Below, piece after piece: positions 1 to 8,651 of a stretch of DNA of 64,000 bases; the first letter of the stretch is position 1; the number at the start of each line of letters is the position of its first letter. Made by a program: the position numbers and the translations under genes. Source of the stretch: Levilactobacillus acidifarinae DSM 19394 = JCM 15949 (lineage in GTDB: Bacteria > Bacillota > Bacilli > Lactobacillales > Lactobacillaceae). The stretch is from the NCBI RefSeq assembly GCF_001434835.1, contig NZ_AZDV01000005.1, forward strand, positions 391,178 to 455,177, written 5' to 3'. The notes below the pieces were generated by a model that was not told the origin of the DNA, did not search any database, and worked only from the letters and a program-made list of their open reading frames with translations.

Positions 1-13
1 CATAATGAAGGTG

Positions 14-27
14 TGAAAGCGCTACGA
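14..27 (+). promoter_or_regulatory. cre-like site upstream of oleate hydratase
   Basis: TGAAAGCGCTACGA matches 12 of 14 positions of the CcpA consensus TGWAANCGNTNWCA. It lies just ahead of the ribosome binding site, so CcpA binding here would probably repress the gene. The promoter itself is outside the window. Confidence 0.4.
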
Positions 28-48
28 TCTATACGGAGGTGTTTTTTG

Positions 49-1743
49 ATGGTTAAGACAAAAGCAGTAATGATCGGTGCGGGGCTTGCTAACATGGCCG
101 CGGCCGTTTACCTGATTCAAGAAGGTCACTGGCGTGGGGATCAGATCACGTTCTACGGTGCCGACATGCACGGTGCCAACGACGGGGGACCCACCACGGA
201 CTTCACCAGTGAATATTGGAACGAAAACCACCCGATGGAAAATACGACGGGTTACGTCGCTCGGGGTGGCCGGATGCTTAATTATCGGACCTATGTTGAT
301 CTCATGGACTTGTTGGACCGGATTCCGTCAGCCACGGAACCCGGGATGACCGCGGCCGAGGATACGCACGATTTCGATGCGCACCATCGGACCTACGATA
401 AGGCCCGCTTGTTACAAGGTGGCAAAGGCATTATCGACGGTGGAAAGTTAGGCTTGAACAATAAGGATCGGGTTTTGTTATCGAAGTTAGTGATGATGCC
501 CGACGACGATGAAACCAAGTTGGACAACGTTTCGATCGCGGAATATTTCAAGGATGATCCGCACATGTTCCAGACGAATTTCTGGTACATGTGGGAAACC
601 ACCTTTGCCTTTCGGACCCAAAGTTCTGCGCAAGAACTACGGCGCTACATGCACCAAATGATTTATGAATTTACGCAAATTGAACATTTAGTCGGGGTCA
701 ACCGGACCCGGTATAACCAATTCGAGAGTATCATGTTACCGCTGATTAAGTACCTCGAAGATCAAGGGGTCACCTTTATCGATAACCGGATCGTGACGGA
801 TTGGGACTTCGCGGACAGTGAACTTCAAGACGACATTACGGTTACCGGCATCCACGTTAAGAACGTAGACAGCGGCGAAGAAGAAGTCGTCGCTATCGAT
901 GACGACACGGCCGTAATCTTCACCAACGGGTCCATCACCGACTCGGCGACGATGGGTGATTACGACACGCCGGCTCCCGAAAATATGGAATACGGGATTT
1001 CCGCGGCGCTGTGGAAGAAAGCCACGGAACGCTTCTACAACTTGGGAACGCCGGATAAGTTCTTCAACGACCGGAAGAGTTCCGAATGGCTCAGCTTCAC
1101 GTTGACCACCAAGGACCACTTACTGTTGAACGAAATTACCCGGATTACGACTCAGGTGCCCGGGAACGCGTTGAATTCCTTCTTGTCCACCACGCCAATC
1201 ACGCCGTTGGGCCAAAAGGACGTCAACATGTCCATCGTGGTGCACCATCAACCCCACTTTACCACCCAGAAACCGAACGAATCGGTTATTTGGGGCTACT
1301 TCTTGTACCCACGGCGGACCGGTGAGTTCGTCCACAAGCAATACATCAAGATGACCGGGAAGGAAATGGCCCAAGAATTGATTGGGCAACTCTCCAAGGT
1401 TGACCCCGGTCCAAACAACATCAAGAACAAGGAAGCCGAGATTATGGACAGCATCATTAACAACATTCCGGTGTACATGCCATACGCTTCCGCGTTGTTC
1501 AACAACCGGGCCAAGACCGACCGGCCAGAGGTCCTGCCAGAACATTCGACCAACTTAGCCTTCACGGGTGAATTCGCCGAACAACCGTACCAGATGATCT
1601 TTACCGAACAAAGTGCCGTACGTTCCGGCGAAATTGCGGCGTACCACTTTGCCGGGGTTTCGATGGATAACTTAGTCGATACACCGCGGTATGACAAGGA
1701 CCCCAAGACGTTATTGCGGGCCACCAAGAAGATGTTTAGTTAA
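49..1743 (+). CDS. oleate hydratase (MCRA family)
   Basis: FAD-dependent fatty acid hydratase of the myosin-cross-reactive antigen family, which hydrates oleic acid at C10 to 10-hydroxystearic acid and is linked to detoxifying unsaturated fatty acids. The N-terminus carries a Rossmann FAD motif (MIGAGLANMAAAVYL, about residues 8-22). The ARGGRML segment and the long conserved body fit the family, and 564 residues is the usual length. I chose the ATG at 49 because GGAGG lies at 35-40 with ideal spacing; the upstream in-frame GTG at 13 has no ribosome binding site and sits in a cre-like sequence. It appears monocistronic, with a terminator at 1836-1884. Confidence 0.93.
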   Translation: MVKTKAVMIGAGLANMAAAVYLIQEGHWRGDQITFYGADMHGANDGGPTTDFTSEYWNENHPMENTTGYVARGGRMLNYRTYVDLMDLLDRIPSATEPGMTAAEDTHDFDAHHRTYDKARLLQGGKGIIDGGKLGLNNKDRVLLSKLVMMPDDDETKLDNVSIAEYFKDDPHMFQTNFWYMWETTFAFRTQSSAQELRRYMHQMIYEFTQIEHLVGVNRTRYNQFESIMLPLIKYLEDQGVTFIDNRIVTDWDFADSELQDDITVTGIHVKNVDSGEEEVVAIDDDTAVIFTNGSITDSATMGDYDTPAPENMEYGISAALWKKATERFYNLGTPDKFFNDRKSSEWLSFTLTTKDHLLLNEITRITTQVPGNALNSFLSTTPITPLGQKDVNMSIVVHHQPHFTTQKPNESVIWGYFLYPRRTGEFVHKQYIKMTGKEMAQELIGQLSKVDPGPNNIKNKEAEIMDSIINNIPVYMPYASALFNNRAKTDRPEVLPEHSTNLAFTGEFAEQPYQMIFTEQSAVRSGEIAAYHFAGVSMDNLVDTPRYDKDPKTLLRATKKMFS

Positions 1744-1835
1744 TCTGTGAAGTTCAGCGGTTCTGAGCTGATGCACCAAAGCTGGGTTGCCCTCGGGCGA
1801 CGGTCAGTTCGGAACTCTGTTAACTTGTTTAACCA

Positions 1836-1884
1836 AAAAGCGCAGGTCGACGACCCATGGAAACGGTCGTGGAACTGTGCTTTT
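1836..1884 (+). terminator. Terminator after oleate hydratase
   Basis: AAAAGCGCAG pairs with CTGTGCTTTT, with a second internal stem ACGACC/GGTCGT. The right arm supplies a short T run. Confidence 0.6.
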
Positions 1885-1958
1885 CTGGTGCTTTAAATAG
1901 ATTAGATTTAGCTTGGCGAGATCTCAAGTCGTCCTCACGTTTTATGTCACGAAATGAC

Positions 1959-2543
1959 TTACTGTGCTAGGGCGTTGACGTTGTGCCGGTACGTAACCGT
2001 TGTTTGCCAGAACGGAATTTTGACGACCCCCATGACTTTATTGGCGTCGACGTAGCCCCAAGCGCGGCTATCCTCGGACACGCTCCGGTGATCACCCAAG
2101 ACGAAGTAGTGCCCCTTAGGTACCGCGTTCCCCCGATACTTCCAGTGGTGTTCCTTAGCTAATTCGCTTAGCGTCCAGTCGCCAGTCCCCGCCGTACGTT
2201 CCGTGGAACTGATAAACGATTGATTAATCTTACGGTTATTCACGTAAATGTAGCCGTTCTTGCTGACGACCTTATCGCCGGGCAACCCAATCACCCGTTT
2301 GACGTAGTTGGTGCCGGGCGTGGCGTTGGGGTCCTCACCGTAAGCATCGAACACGATGACGCTGAGTTGTTTGACGGTCAACGGTTTGACCACAATCATC
2401 CGTTCCTTATCGGCCAGATTAGGCGTCATGGAATCGCCCGAAACCCGCACGACTTCGAAGAGGTAGGTGCGGACTAAAACTACCAGGATCACGGCGACAA
2501 CAATCGGCACCACCCAGCTGAGGATACTTCGCAATAATTTCAT
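1959..2543 (-). CDS. lepB: signal peptidase I
   Basis: Membrane serine protease that removes signal peptides from secreted preproteins on the outer face of the membrane. It has a single N-terminal transmembrane helix (about residues 8-27), the catalytic serine in GDSMTPN (Ser38) and the general-base lysine in YVKRVIGLPGD (Lys82). The box E motif GHYFVLGDHR..SEDSR also fits, and 194 residues is typical for Gram-positive enzymes. I chose the start at 2543 because GGGAG precedes it at suitable spacing; 12 further upstream codons are open but lack a binding site. The adjacent genes on either side read in the opposite direction. Confidence 0.93.
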   Translation of the reverse strand: MKLLRSILSWVVPIVVAVILVVLVRTYLFEVVRVSGDSMTPNLADKERMIVVKPLTVKQLSVIVFDAYGEDPNATPGTNYVKRVIGLPGDKVVSKNGYIYVNNRKINQSFISSTERTAGTGDWTLSELAKEHHWKYRGNAVPKGHYFVLGDHRSVSEDSRAWGYVDANKVMGVVKIPFWQTTVTYRHNVNALAQ

Positions 2544-2705
2544 GATTCGATAGGACTCCCATTTGATAAAAGATGTCATTATTTTAGCATAGGCGGAGAA
2601 AACCGCGTTGTTTTTCGCAGAATCTTAAGGCTTTCACTAGTTTACGGGACGTTGCGGATAATTTAAGGCAAAAACTTTACAAATTCAAGAGAAATTTTGT
2701 TCAAG

Positions 2706-2719
2706 TGGTAGCGCTTTCA
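2706..2719 (-). promoter_or_regulatory. cre site upstream of cdd
   Basis: Read on the minus strand, TGAAAGCGCTACCA matches the CcpA consensus at 13 of 14 positions. It lies about 57 bases before the cdd start, so carbon catabolite repression of nucleoside use is likely. Confidence 0.65.
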
Positions 2720-2775
2720 ATGAAATTATGACACAATAATAGTGTTAACCGGTTTTAGACTAAGGAGGAAATACC

Positions 2776-3168
2776 ATGGCAGATCAAAAAGAACTTTTGA
2801 AAGTGGCAACGGCAATGCTTGACCGAGCATACACCCCTTATTCTCATTTCCACGTGGGAGCGGCAGTGGTCGGCGATAGCGGCAAAGTTTATGGTGGCTG
2901 TAACATTGAAAACGCGTCGTACGGGGCAACGAACTGTGCGGAACGAACGGCCATTTTCTCAGGAGTTGCAGCGGGGGAGACCCATTTCAAGGCAATCCTG
3001 ATTACGGGGAATACGGATGGCCCCATCGCACCTTGCGGAATTTGTCGGCAGGTCATCGCCGAATTCTTCGACCAAGACGCCCCAGTTTACCTGACCAACC
3101 AGAAAGGGGCCTTCGCGGAAACCACAGTGGCGGGAATCTTACCAGGCGCCTTCGTGGAATTAAAGTAG
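2776..3168 (+). CDS. cdd: cytidine deaminase
   Basis: Deaminates cytidine and deoxycytidine to uridine and deoxyuridine in pyrimidine salvage, in the cytosol. The small tetrameric zinc form is evident from CAE (Cys54, catalytic Glu56) and PCGICRQ (Cys87 and Cys90), the three zinc cysteines; 130 residues is the normal length. TAAGGAGG precedes the ATG by about 8 bases. It is a single gene with its own cre site upstream and a terminator at 3190-3217. In many Firmicutes cdd sits near other nucleoside genes, but none are adjacent here. Confidence 0.95.
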   Translation: MADQKELLKVATAMLDRAYTPYSHFHVGAAVVGDSGKVYGGCNIENASYGATNCAERTAIFSGVAAGETHFKAILITGNTDGPIAPCGICRQVIAEFFDQDAPVYLTNQKGAFAETTVAGILPGAFVELK

Positions 3169-3189
3169 TACATATACAAAACGCACCTC

Positions 3190-3217
3190 AGCCTAGGCGA
3201 CCTGCCTAGGCTTTTTA
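3190..3217 (+). terminator. Terminator after cdd
   Basis: Perfect 9-base stem AGCCTAGGC/GCCTAGGCT with a 5-base loop, ending in TTTTT. Confidence 0.85.
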
Positions 3218-3219
3218 AG

Positions 3220-3898
3220 TGCGCGAGGATTAAAGGGAGAGGACTTTACACAAGTCACGGAAACCGTTACGGTCGGTGACGGATTAAGCAGGGGACGGCT
3301 GTGGTGGGGGAAACGAAAGTGTAAGCGATACCGGGAACTTGAAGTTTTGATCAATTAATTGAGGCCAATTGTGAAGTTATCGGCTGATTAGCAATCAAAT
3401 AAGTGGTGAAAGTAACGTAACGGTCTAGTCTATTTGCCGTAACGGCTAAACTTACAGTTGAGCTGAAAGAGTATTCTGACTTATATTGGCCTGGTTGGTC
3501 ATCTGGTGTCCGTTGTCAAGCGGGGCCCCGGTTAACGGGGGTGTTTAGAGCAATGATTATAAAAAAACGACTATTGGTCTAAACCAATGATCGATTATTA
3601 AAAAAATATAAGGCCAGAAAGGTTAGTAGTCAGGAACTAGTTATCCTGTACAAGGTTTGGATTGTTACCATATGAGCCAAATTGGGGTCACCTTTCACAA
3701 GTCGTTGGCGTTATAATTAAAATCAGGTTACTAGGTAAATTGGGCTAGTTGGACCGTGGTTCGGTCCAAACCGTGGTGGGGAAATAATGTGCTATAGAAT
3801 GCTTTTATAGCGTAAATTGTAAAGAAAGTTCAGACAATATTTAAAAAAGGGTTTATTTTTTACGACTGAGAGGAGATACTATGAGGGGGATATTGTCG
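3220..3898. other. AT-rich intergenic stretch without a convincing gene
   Basis: About 680 bases with base composition unlike the neighbours and no recognisable coding sequence. It contains a 16-base palindrome ATTGGT-CTAA-ACCAAT at 3573-3588. Near its end, a good ribosome binding site (GAGAGGAG) precedes an ATG at 3881 that opens only 23 codons, stopping at 3952. That mini-ORF overlaps the 3' end of the minus-strand gene at 3900. This could be a decayed gene start, a leader peptide or a scar of an old insertion. Confidence 0.5.
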
Positions 3899-3899
3899 A

Positions 3900-4208
3900 T
3901 CAATCGTAAAGGTACCACCAGGGTTGAGATTGGTGTAATTGAACCTGGCTAATCTGCATGAGCGGTAACTGACAGGAACGCCCTGCCCGGAGACCAAGAT
4001 AGACGGTCTTAGGGGTGAGAAAATCCACAGTTCCCGTGTATATTGTGCCATTAAATATGAGTGAGGTTACTTGGTTATTTTGGTATGCCGTTTGGAGTAA
4101 TGCTCGCATTTGCTGATAAAGTTGCATTGGATCCGTCACGTCCTTGGTTACAAGATTAACGTCTATTATAGAACATATGTTCTGGACAGGAAACCATTTA
4201 TTTTGCAT
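3900..4208 (-). CDS. small hypothetical protein, possibly YolD-like
   Basis: A 102-codon frame that I do not recognise with certainty. The C-terminal half alternates hydrophobic and polar residues in a beta-like pattern (SLIFNGTIYTGTVDFL, then LPLMQISQVQL), as small YolD-like or SH3-like domains do. Charged and aromatic residues are not distributed as in a random shadow frame. The start is uncertain: no clear ribosome binding site precedes 4208, and an internal ATG at 4127 has a distant AAGGAC. Local AT content is higher than in the flanking genes, which hints at transfer or decay. It could be non-coding. Confidence 0.35.
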   Translation of the reverse strand: MQNKWFPVQNICSIIDVNLVTKDVTDPMQLYQQMRALLQTAYQNNQVTSLIFNGTIYTGTVDFLTPKTVYLGLRAGRSCQLPLMQISQVQLHQSQPWWYLYD

Positions 4209-4377
4209 CTTAGGGGATAAGCTAGTTCACAGATTAACTGTCCGTTAGTTGATATATACTTAGCCACATGGATCATCGGCGTGAGGTGACAACAGCAATC
4301 CGCAACACCACTGGGGTGGCGCGTAGGACCAGTAACGGCGACGGGTAGAAGCTATTAGAAGGAGTAATGGAAAGATA

Positions 4378-4923
4378 ATGACTGAAACGACGAACGAGGC
4401 ATTAACTGAAGAACAACTGAAGCAGGAGTTTGACGACCTGTACATGCATATTTTCAAGTATATTGGTGATTTTGTGTCCATTCCAACGCAGAAGTATAAC
4501 CTGACGTTTGAGGCTTACATGGTGATGGAAAACGTCGCTCGTAGCAAGAACGGCCAAACCTTAGTGGAATTGGCTAAACTTGAAGGTGTCTCCAAGAGTG
4601 CCATTGCCCGGCAGGTTAACGTTTTGCTGAAGGAAAACTACGTGATGCAAAAGGTTGACCCTAACGACCGGCGGGGGAAGTACATCACGTTGACGGCGGC
4701 GGGAAGCCGGGTTCAACGGAACTTAGCTCAGGCCACGGCGGAACGCTTCCACCGCTGGTTAGGTTTCTTCGGTCGTGACGAAGCGGAACACTTCATTGAC
4801 GTGCTCCACAAGGCCAATGAACGGGCGATTGCCGCCGGTTTCGTTGGGTTCGATAGTTTACATGACAAACGGCGGAATTCGAACCGCAACAGCGAAAATC
4901 ACGGTCGTTTGGGTAACCTTTAA
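4378..4923 (+). CDS. MarR family transcriptional regulator
   Basis: Winged-helix DNA-binding repressor of the MarR type, expected to act as a dimer. The recognition region is visible in LVELAKLEGVSKSAIARQVNVLLKENYVMQKVDPNDRRGKYITLT, where helix-turn-helix is followed by the wing with the typical DxRxK/G motif. At 181 residues it is longer than the usual 140-150 because of extra N- and C-terminal tails; the C-terminus is Asn/Arg-rich. AGAAGGAG lies 13 bases before the ATG. It has no partner gene: a terminator follows directly and the next genes converge. Its ligand and target cannot be told from the sequence. Confidence 0.85.
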   Translation: MTETTNEALTEEQLKQEFDDLYMHIFKYIGDFVSIPTQKYNLTFEAYMVMENVARSKNGQTLVELAKLEGVSKSAIARQVNVLLKENYVMQKVDPNDRRGKYITLTAAGSRVQRNLAQATAERFHRWLGFFGRDEAEHFIDVLHKANERAIAAGFVGFDSLHDKRRNSNRNSENHGRLGNL

Positions 4924-4940
4924 AGTTAAATTGGCTTGTA

Positions 4941-4973
4941 ACCTCAGTTCTTCAGGTGGACTGGGGTTTTTTT
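4941..4973 (+). terminator. Terminator after MarR regulator
   Basis: ACCTCAGT pairs with ACTGGGGT (one G-U pair), followed by seven T residues. Confidence 0.75.
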
Positions 4974-5042
4974 GCATCATCAATCCCTAACGGTTTGGTT
5001 GTTGACCGAACAAACTAAATGACAAAACAAAATGATCGTTTC

Positions 5043-5088
5043 ACGTCTAAAGGGACCTCACAACTTTTCGTGAGGTCCCTTTAGGCGT
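5043..5088. terminator. Long perfect hairpin between convergent genes
   Basis: A 15-base perfect stem CTAAAGGGACCTCAC/GTGAGGTCCCTTTAG around an 8-base loop, extended by about 4 more pairs with one G-U. There is no clear T run on either strand. Its position between convergent MarR and TetR genes suggests a bidirectional terminator or RNA-stabilising hairpin. Confidence 0.5.
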
Positions 5089-5196
5089 TGATGTTATGGG
5101 TGAAGTCAGTAGCTCAATCATCGCCAAAATAGTGATGACCGCCGTTGGATAATCCAGCTGATGGGGGGATTAGCGATGAACTAGGTTCCGTGAAAG

Positions 5197-5742
5197 CTAG
5201 AACGTTTGGAGCTGGTGGGCCAGGGTTTGATCAAAGTTGGCCAGATCTTGCGTACTGCGGGTGAGCAATTGTGCCCCCTGCAAAGTCGTGAAGAAGGCCT
5301 GTGCCTGGGTCGCTGCTGCGGAGATTTGATGGGCCTGAAGTTGGGCCGTTAACCAGGTGACGTTGTCGCGAAAGAAGCCATTGACCTTGGTGCGAATGGT
5401 GGGAGAAGTGGCCGGGGTTTCGAGAGCGAGCATGGAACACAAACAAATCTTTTGATGATCGACCAAGTTACGACGGTACAGTTGGGCGTACGCCGTTAAG
5501 AGGTCCGGCAGTGGGGGTGTCAGATCTAGAGCGTGCAGATCGGTCATAAAGTGCTGAATGTAAGCGTCCAAAACGCCCTCGACCAGCGATAACTTATTAG
5601 GGAAATAATAATAGATGCTGGCCTTGCGGATGTTGACGGCCTGGGCCACGTCGGCGAAGCTAAAGCCGGTAACCCCACGTTGTTGAATCAAGGCTTGACT
5701 AACGGTTAGAATTTCTGTTTCAGTTTGCCGTTTTTGCGGCAT
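5197..5742 (-). CDS. TetR/AcrR family transcriptional regulator
   Basis: DNA-binding repressor with the standard TetR N-terminus: ILTVSQALIQQRGVTGFSF, then FADVAQAVNIRKASIYYYFPNK as helix-turn-helix (about residues 27-50). The remaining helical ligand-binding domain has no recognised specificity, and 181 residues is ordinary. The gene lies 14 bases downstream of, and in the same direction as, the damaged dehydrogenase gene 5757-6311. They probably formed an operon in which the regulator controlled its own dehydrogenase target. With the enzyme gene broken, the regulator may now be an orphan. Confidence 0.88.
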   Translation of the reverse strand: MPQKRQTETEILTVSQALIQQRGVTGFSFADVAQAVNIRKASIYYYFPNKLSLVEGVLDAYIQHFMTDLHALDLTPPLPDLLTAYAQLYRRNLVDHQKICLCSMLALETPATSPTIRTKVNGFFRDNVTWLTAQLQAHQISAAATQAQAFFTTLQGAQLLTRSTQDLANFDQTLAHQLQTF

Positions 5743-5756
5743 GCAATCACCTCATT

Positions 5757-6311
5757 TTAGGTTAGCGCAGACGAGATGTGGCCCCATCGTTGACCGGTAA
5801 TCCAGCTAGCACGTTCGCTGGCCAAAAAGAGAATGGCTTGTGCGATATCTGCCAGTTGGCCGTTACGGTTCAGGGGGTGAAAGTCGTGAAAGGAAGCCGA
5901 GACTTTAGGCACTTCATCGTCCGCTAAGAAATTATTGTAGATGGGTGCCCCGACGACGGCCGAGGCCACCGCGTTGACCCGAATATGGTCCGCTGCAAAT
6001 TCAACGGCCAAATTCTTAGTCAACGTGTGACGCCCCGCCATTGCTACGGAGTAGACGGCAGAAGACGTTGCTTCGACCGGGGTTAACGCCCAAATGGATT
6101 CTGTGTTAATGATAGCACCCTTGCCCCGCTTTTTCATGACCGGAATGGCGGCTTGGGACGCAAAAAACGTGCCCTGCACAATCGGGTCTAGGTAGGATCA
6201 ATGGTCTGGGCAGTTGTCTGTAATTTGGCTTCGTGGCGCCCTGAACGTAGAAAAGTTCGGTGGTCTTACGTCGATACCACTGCCATCACCCGTTTATTGA
6301 GAAAATTCCAT
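5757..6311 (-). pseudogene. short-chain dehydrogenase/reductase, degraded
   Basis: Remnant of a classical NAD(P)-dependent SDR. From a ribosome binding site (AAGGCGAGG) and ATG at 6311, pieces of the family appear in different frames. MEFSQ is followed at once by a stop codon, then TGDGSGID (the TGxxxGIG cofactor motif), and in another frame RHEAKLQTTAQTID (the strand-2/helix region). A stop and frame change near 6198 follow, then a 140-codon open stretch starting QGTFFASQAAIPVM. About 60 residues between strand 2 and strand 4 are missing. The active site reads YSVAM where the family has YxxxK, so the catalytic lysine is replaced by Met. The C-terminus is also atypical. A functional enzyme is very unlikely. 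Confidence 0.8.
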
Positions 6312-6403
6312 GAGAGATAACCTCGCCTTCAATAATTTTGTTCACGTTTAGTCTGTCTACTGGTAGGTAAAACGCCAAGCCGACAATACTATTACGGGGG
6401 AAA

Positions 6404-6440
6404 CCAAACAAAAAGCCCACAATCGTGCGGACTGTGAGCT
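6404..6440 (-). terminator. Terminator after GPH transporter
   Basis: On the minus strand AGCTCACA pairs with TGTGGGCT and is followed by TTTTTG. Confidence 0.6.
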
Positions 6441-6444
6441 TAGT

Positions 6445-7764
6445 TCACTTAGATTGTAGGGCGGTTTGAATCCGTTGTTCGTCGTAAAACCAGAGAATGA
6501 CCAACATGAGGGCGTACAAGACTAACGGTAACCACGCGTAGTTGAGAATAATCATGTGTTGCGTGGCAAGGTTTTGGGACCGGTTAGCAACGTAGCCGGA
6601 AAGGTGAAGGAGTTCGGCGGTGACCAGACCACCGACCCCTAGGCCAACGTTGACCCCAAAGTCATCGGTCGATGCTAGAATTCCTTCAGCCTGAATACCA
6701 AGCGCAGCCCCGTAGCGAATGGTGTCGGCAATCATGATGGACACTAACCCAATGATTAACCCGTTGCCAATCGCATTGACGAACGTTCCGCCAAAGATTA
6801 GACCGAGTCGGTTGACCGTGACCCCTAAGGAAAGGATGGCTTGGCCAATCAGGGCTAAAACGATGCCGCTCAACATGGTCCGTTTCTTGCCCCAGTGACT
6901 GGCGGCTCGAATGATCAGTACAACGCCGATGAGGGCCGCGAAGGTAAAACTATTGGCCCAAGGGACCAGATTCTCGTTGTGTTGAAGGTACTTAAAGTAG
7001 TAGATGGTGGTTTGATTTTTGATGGCCGTGGTTAACCAGTATAAGAGAATCACCACGGAAATGACCAACCACGGTTGATTTCGACGTAGCATGGCCCCCA
7101 CGGCCCGCCAGGACTGGTGGGCGTGTTCGGGATTGCTGAACCGTTCACGAACCTGGAAGAAGGCGTTCCAAATCAGGATTAACGAAATCCCCCCAAAGAC
7201 GGCGATGGTTAGTAAAAAGCCCCGTTGCTGGTTGCCGTGGCCAAAGTAGGCCACCAACGGCAGCGTAAAAATGGCAACGATAATTTGAACCGCGCTCCCG
7301 CCAAACTGCCGAATAACGCCTAACAGGGTCAATTCTCGGTCATTTTGACTAAGCGTGGGGAGAATCGACGTAATGGGAAGGTTAACGGCCGTGTAGAAGA
7401 AGCCCAAGCCCAAGTAAGTCACATAGGCCCAAATTAATTTGCCGGTAGCCCCGAACGGTGGGGTGACGAAAGTTAAAACCGCAAAGGCAACGTAAGGTAA
7501 GGCGTACCACAGGAAGAATGGTCGACTCTTGCCCCAGCGCGAGTGGGTGTGGTCGATCATGATCCCAATCACTAAACTTTCGACCACGTCGGCTAACCGG
7601 GCGACGATGAAGAGAATGGCAGCGCTACTGGCAGAGAGCCCGTAAACGTCGGTGTAAAAGAACAACAGATAGGTGGTCATCATTTGAAAGACCAGATTAT
7701 CCGCAGCATCGCTCATACCGTAGCTAATCCGTTCCGGCCACTTGGTCTGCCAAGGTGCTTGCAT
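6445..7764 (-). CDS. GPH-family sugar:cation symporter
   Basis: Twelve-helix transporter of the glycoside-pentoside-hexuronide:cation family within the major facilitator superfamily. Typical GPH features are the N-terminus ERISYGMSDAADNLVFQMMTTYLLFFYTDVYGL, the first cytoplasmic loop with GIMIDHTHSRWGKSRPFFLW (the D-x4-RWGK.RP signature) and a 439-residue length. Substrate cannot be read from sequence; no glycosidase is adjacent, and GPH members of lactobacilli move pentosides, galactosides or glucuronides. GGGGGAG precedes the ATG closely. It probably shares a transcript with the YagU-like gene, which lies 31 bases upstream on the same strand. Confidence 0.85.
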   Translation of the reverse strand: MQAPWQTKWPERISYGMSDAADNLVFQMMTTYLLFFYTDVYGLSASSAAILFIVARLADVVESLVIGIMIDHTHSRWGKSRPFFLWYALPYVAFAVLTFVTPPFGATGKLIWAYVTYLGLGFFYTAVNLPITSILPTLSQNDRELTLLGVIRQFGGSAVQIIVAIFTLPLVAYFGHGNQQRGFLLTIAVFGGISLILIWNAFFQVRERFSNPEHAHQSWRAVGAMLRRNQPWLVISVVILLYWLTTAIKNQTTIYYFKYLQHNENLVPWANSFTFAALIGVVLIIRAASHWGKKRTMLSGIVLALIGQAILSLGVTVNRLGLIFGGTFVNAIGNGLIIGLVSIMIADTIRYGAALGIQAEGILASTDDFGVNVGLGVGGLVTAELLHLSGYVANRSQNLATQHMIILNYAWLPLVLYALMLVILWFYDEQRIQTALQSK

Positions 7765-7795
7765 GCAACTCCCCCTTTATAAAAGAAGCTAAATT

Positions 7796-8317
7796 TTATC
7801 GATGATGACTTTGGGCGACTAAGCGTTGGTAGACTTCCGCGCCCACCAAGTCGTTAGTGACCATCCAAATCACGTGACCTAAAGCTTCGGAGACGTGTTC
7901 ACTGGCGGGTTGATCCTTGGCGGCCGGGACGGTCCCCATGGCCGGCATGATGCCGAGATGAAAGGCCACCCAGATAGCTAGGCCGAACCAGGTGCCGGCG
8001 TCTTTTTTAATGAATGGTAATTTTTCGCCGATGATTTGGTACAGGACGGCAAAGGTCGTCGAGAACCCAAAATGAATCACGTAACTGACCCAGGGAAGGG
8101 TGTGGCCAGAATAGTGGTAAGTGGCGTGAGTGACCTTAGCGGGGACCCCAAATTGTTGTAACAACGTCTGGGGTGGATTCGTGGCGTCTCGTTCCTCAGT
8201 TCGGGGTGGGAGGACGTTTTCCCAGCCGAGTTTGACTAGCCCGGAAACCAGCCCCGCGGCGCCACCAGCGAGGATGGCGGCGGATAAATTGAGTGAATGA
8301 TGGTTAAAGATTGGCAT
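7796..8317 (-). CDS. YagU/DUF1440 family inner membrane protein
   Basis: Small integral membrane protein with about four hydrophobic segments. The family signature near the N-terminus is clear: GGAAGLVSGLVKLGWENVLPPRTEERDATNPPQ. E. coli YagU contributes to acid resistance, but no biochemical activity is established, so a role in acid or envelope stress is inference. At 173 residues it is slightly shorter than YagU. AAGGGAG precedes the ATG. It is the first gene of a likely two-gene transcript with the GPH symporter; the 330-base upstream gap separates it from a divergent small gene. Confidence 0.8.
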   Translation of the reverse strand: MPIFNHHSLNLSAAILAGGAAGLVSGLVKLGWENVLPPRTEERDATNPPQTLLQQFGVPAKVTHATYHYSGHTLPWVSYVIHFGFSTTFAVLYQIIGEKLPFIKKDAGTWFGLAIWVAFHLGIMPAMGTVPAAKDQPASEHVSEALGHVIWMVTNDLVGAEVYQRLVAQSHHR

Positions 8318-8319
8318 AC

Positions 8320-8651
8320 ATAAAAACTCCCTTCAATCAAACTAATTTGAGTATAAGCGTTTTAGCGGTGGGGTTGCCAGATTTTGCTTGTTAGACGACT
8401 AACGAATTGGTCTCCTGTACGCCCAGCCCGAGAGGCGACAGGTACTGAAAGTATAGGGGTAGTCCGCGTTGTTCCCAGTCGGCGTCGGGGCCCACTGGAA
8501 CAACGTTGGTAATATGGTTTAAACAATTGAATAGATTAATCGGGGGCATCACTGTTCCTATTTATCAGAAACGGCCAACAAGTTTTATTAAATTATTAAT
8601 TAAGGGAAGGTGTAAAATGCTAAACTGGTAATTATCGAGGAGGAAACACAC
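8320..8651. other. Divergent intergenic region
   Basis: About 330 bases between divergent genes. I see no coding sequence. The right part (8570-8640) is AT-rich and likely holds the promoter of the gene at 8652, but no -35/-10 pair stands out clearly. Confidence 0.4.
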
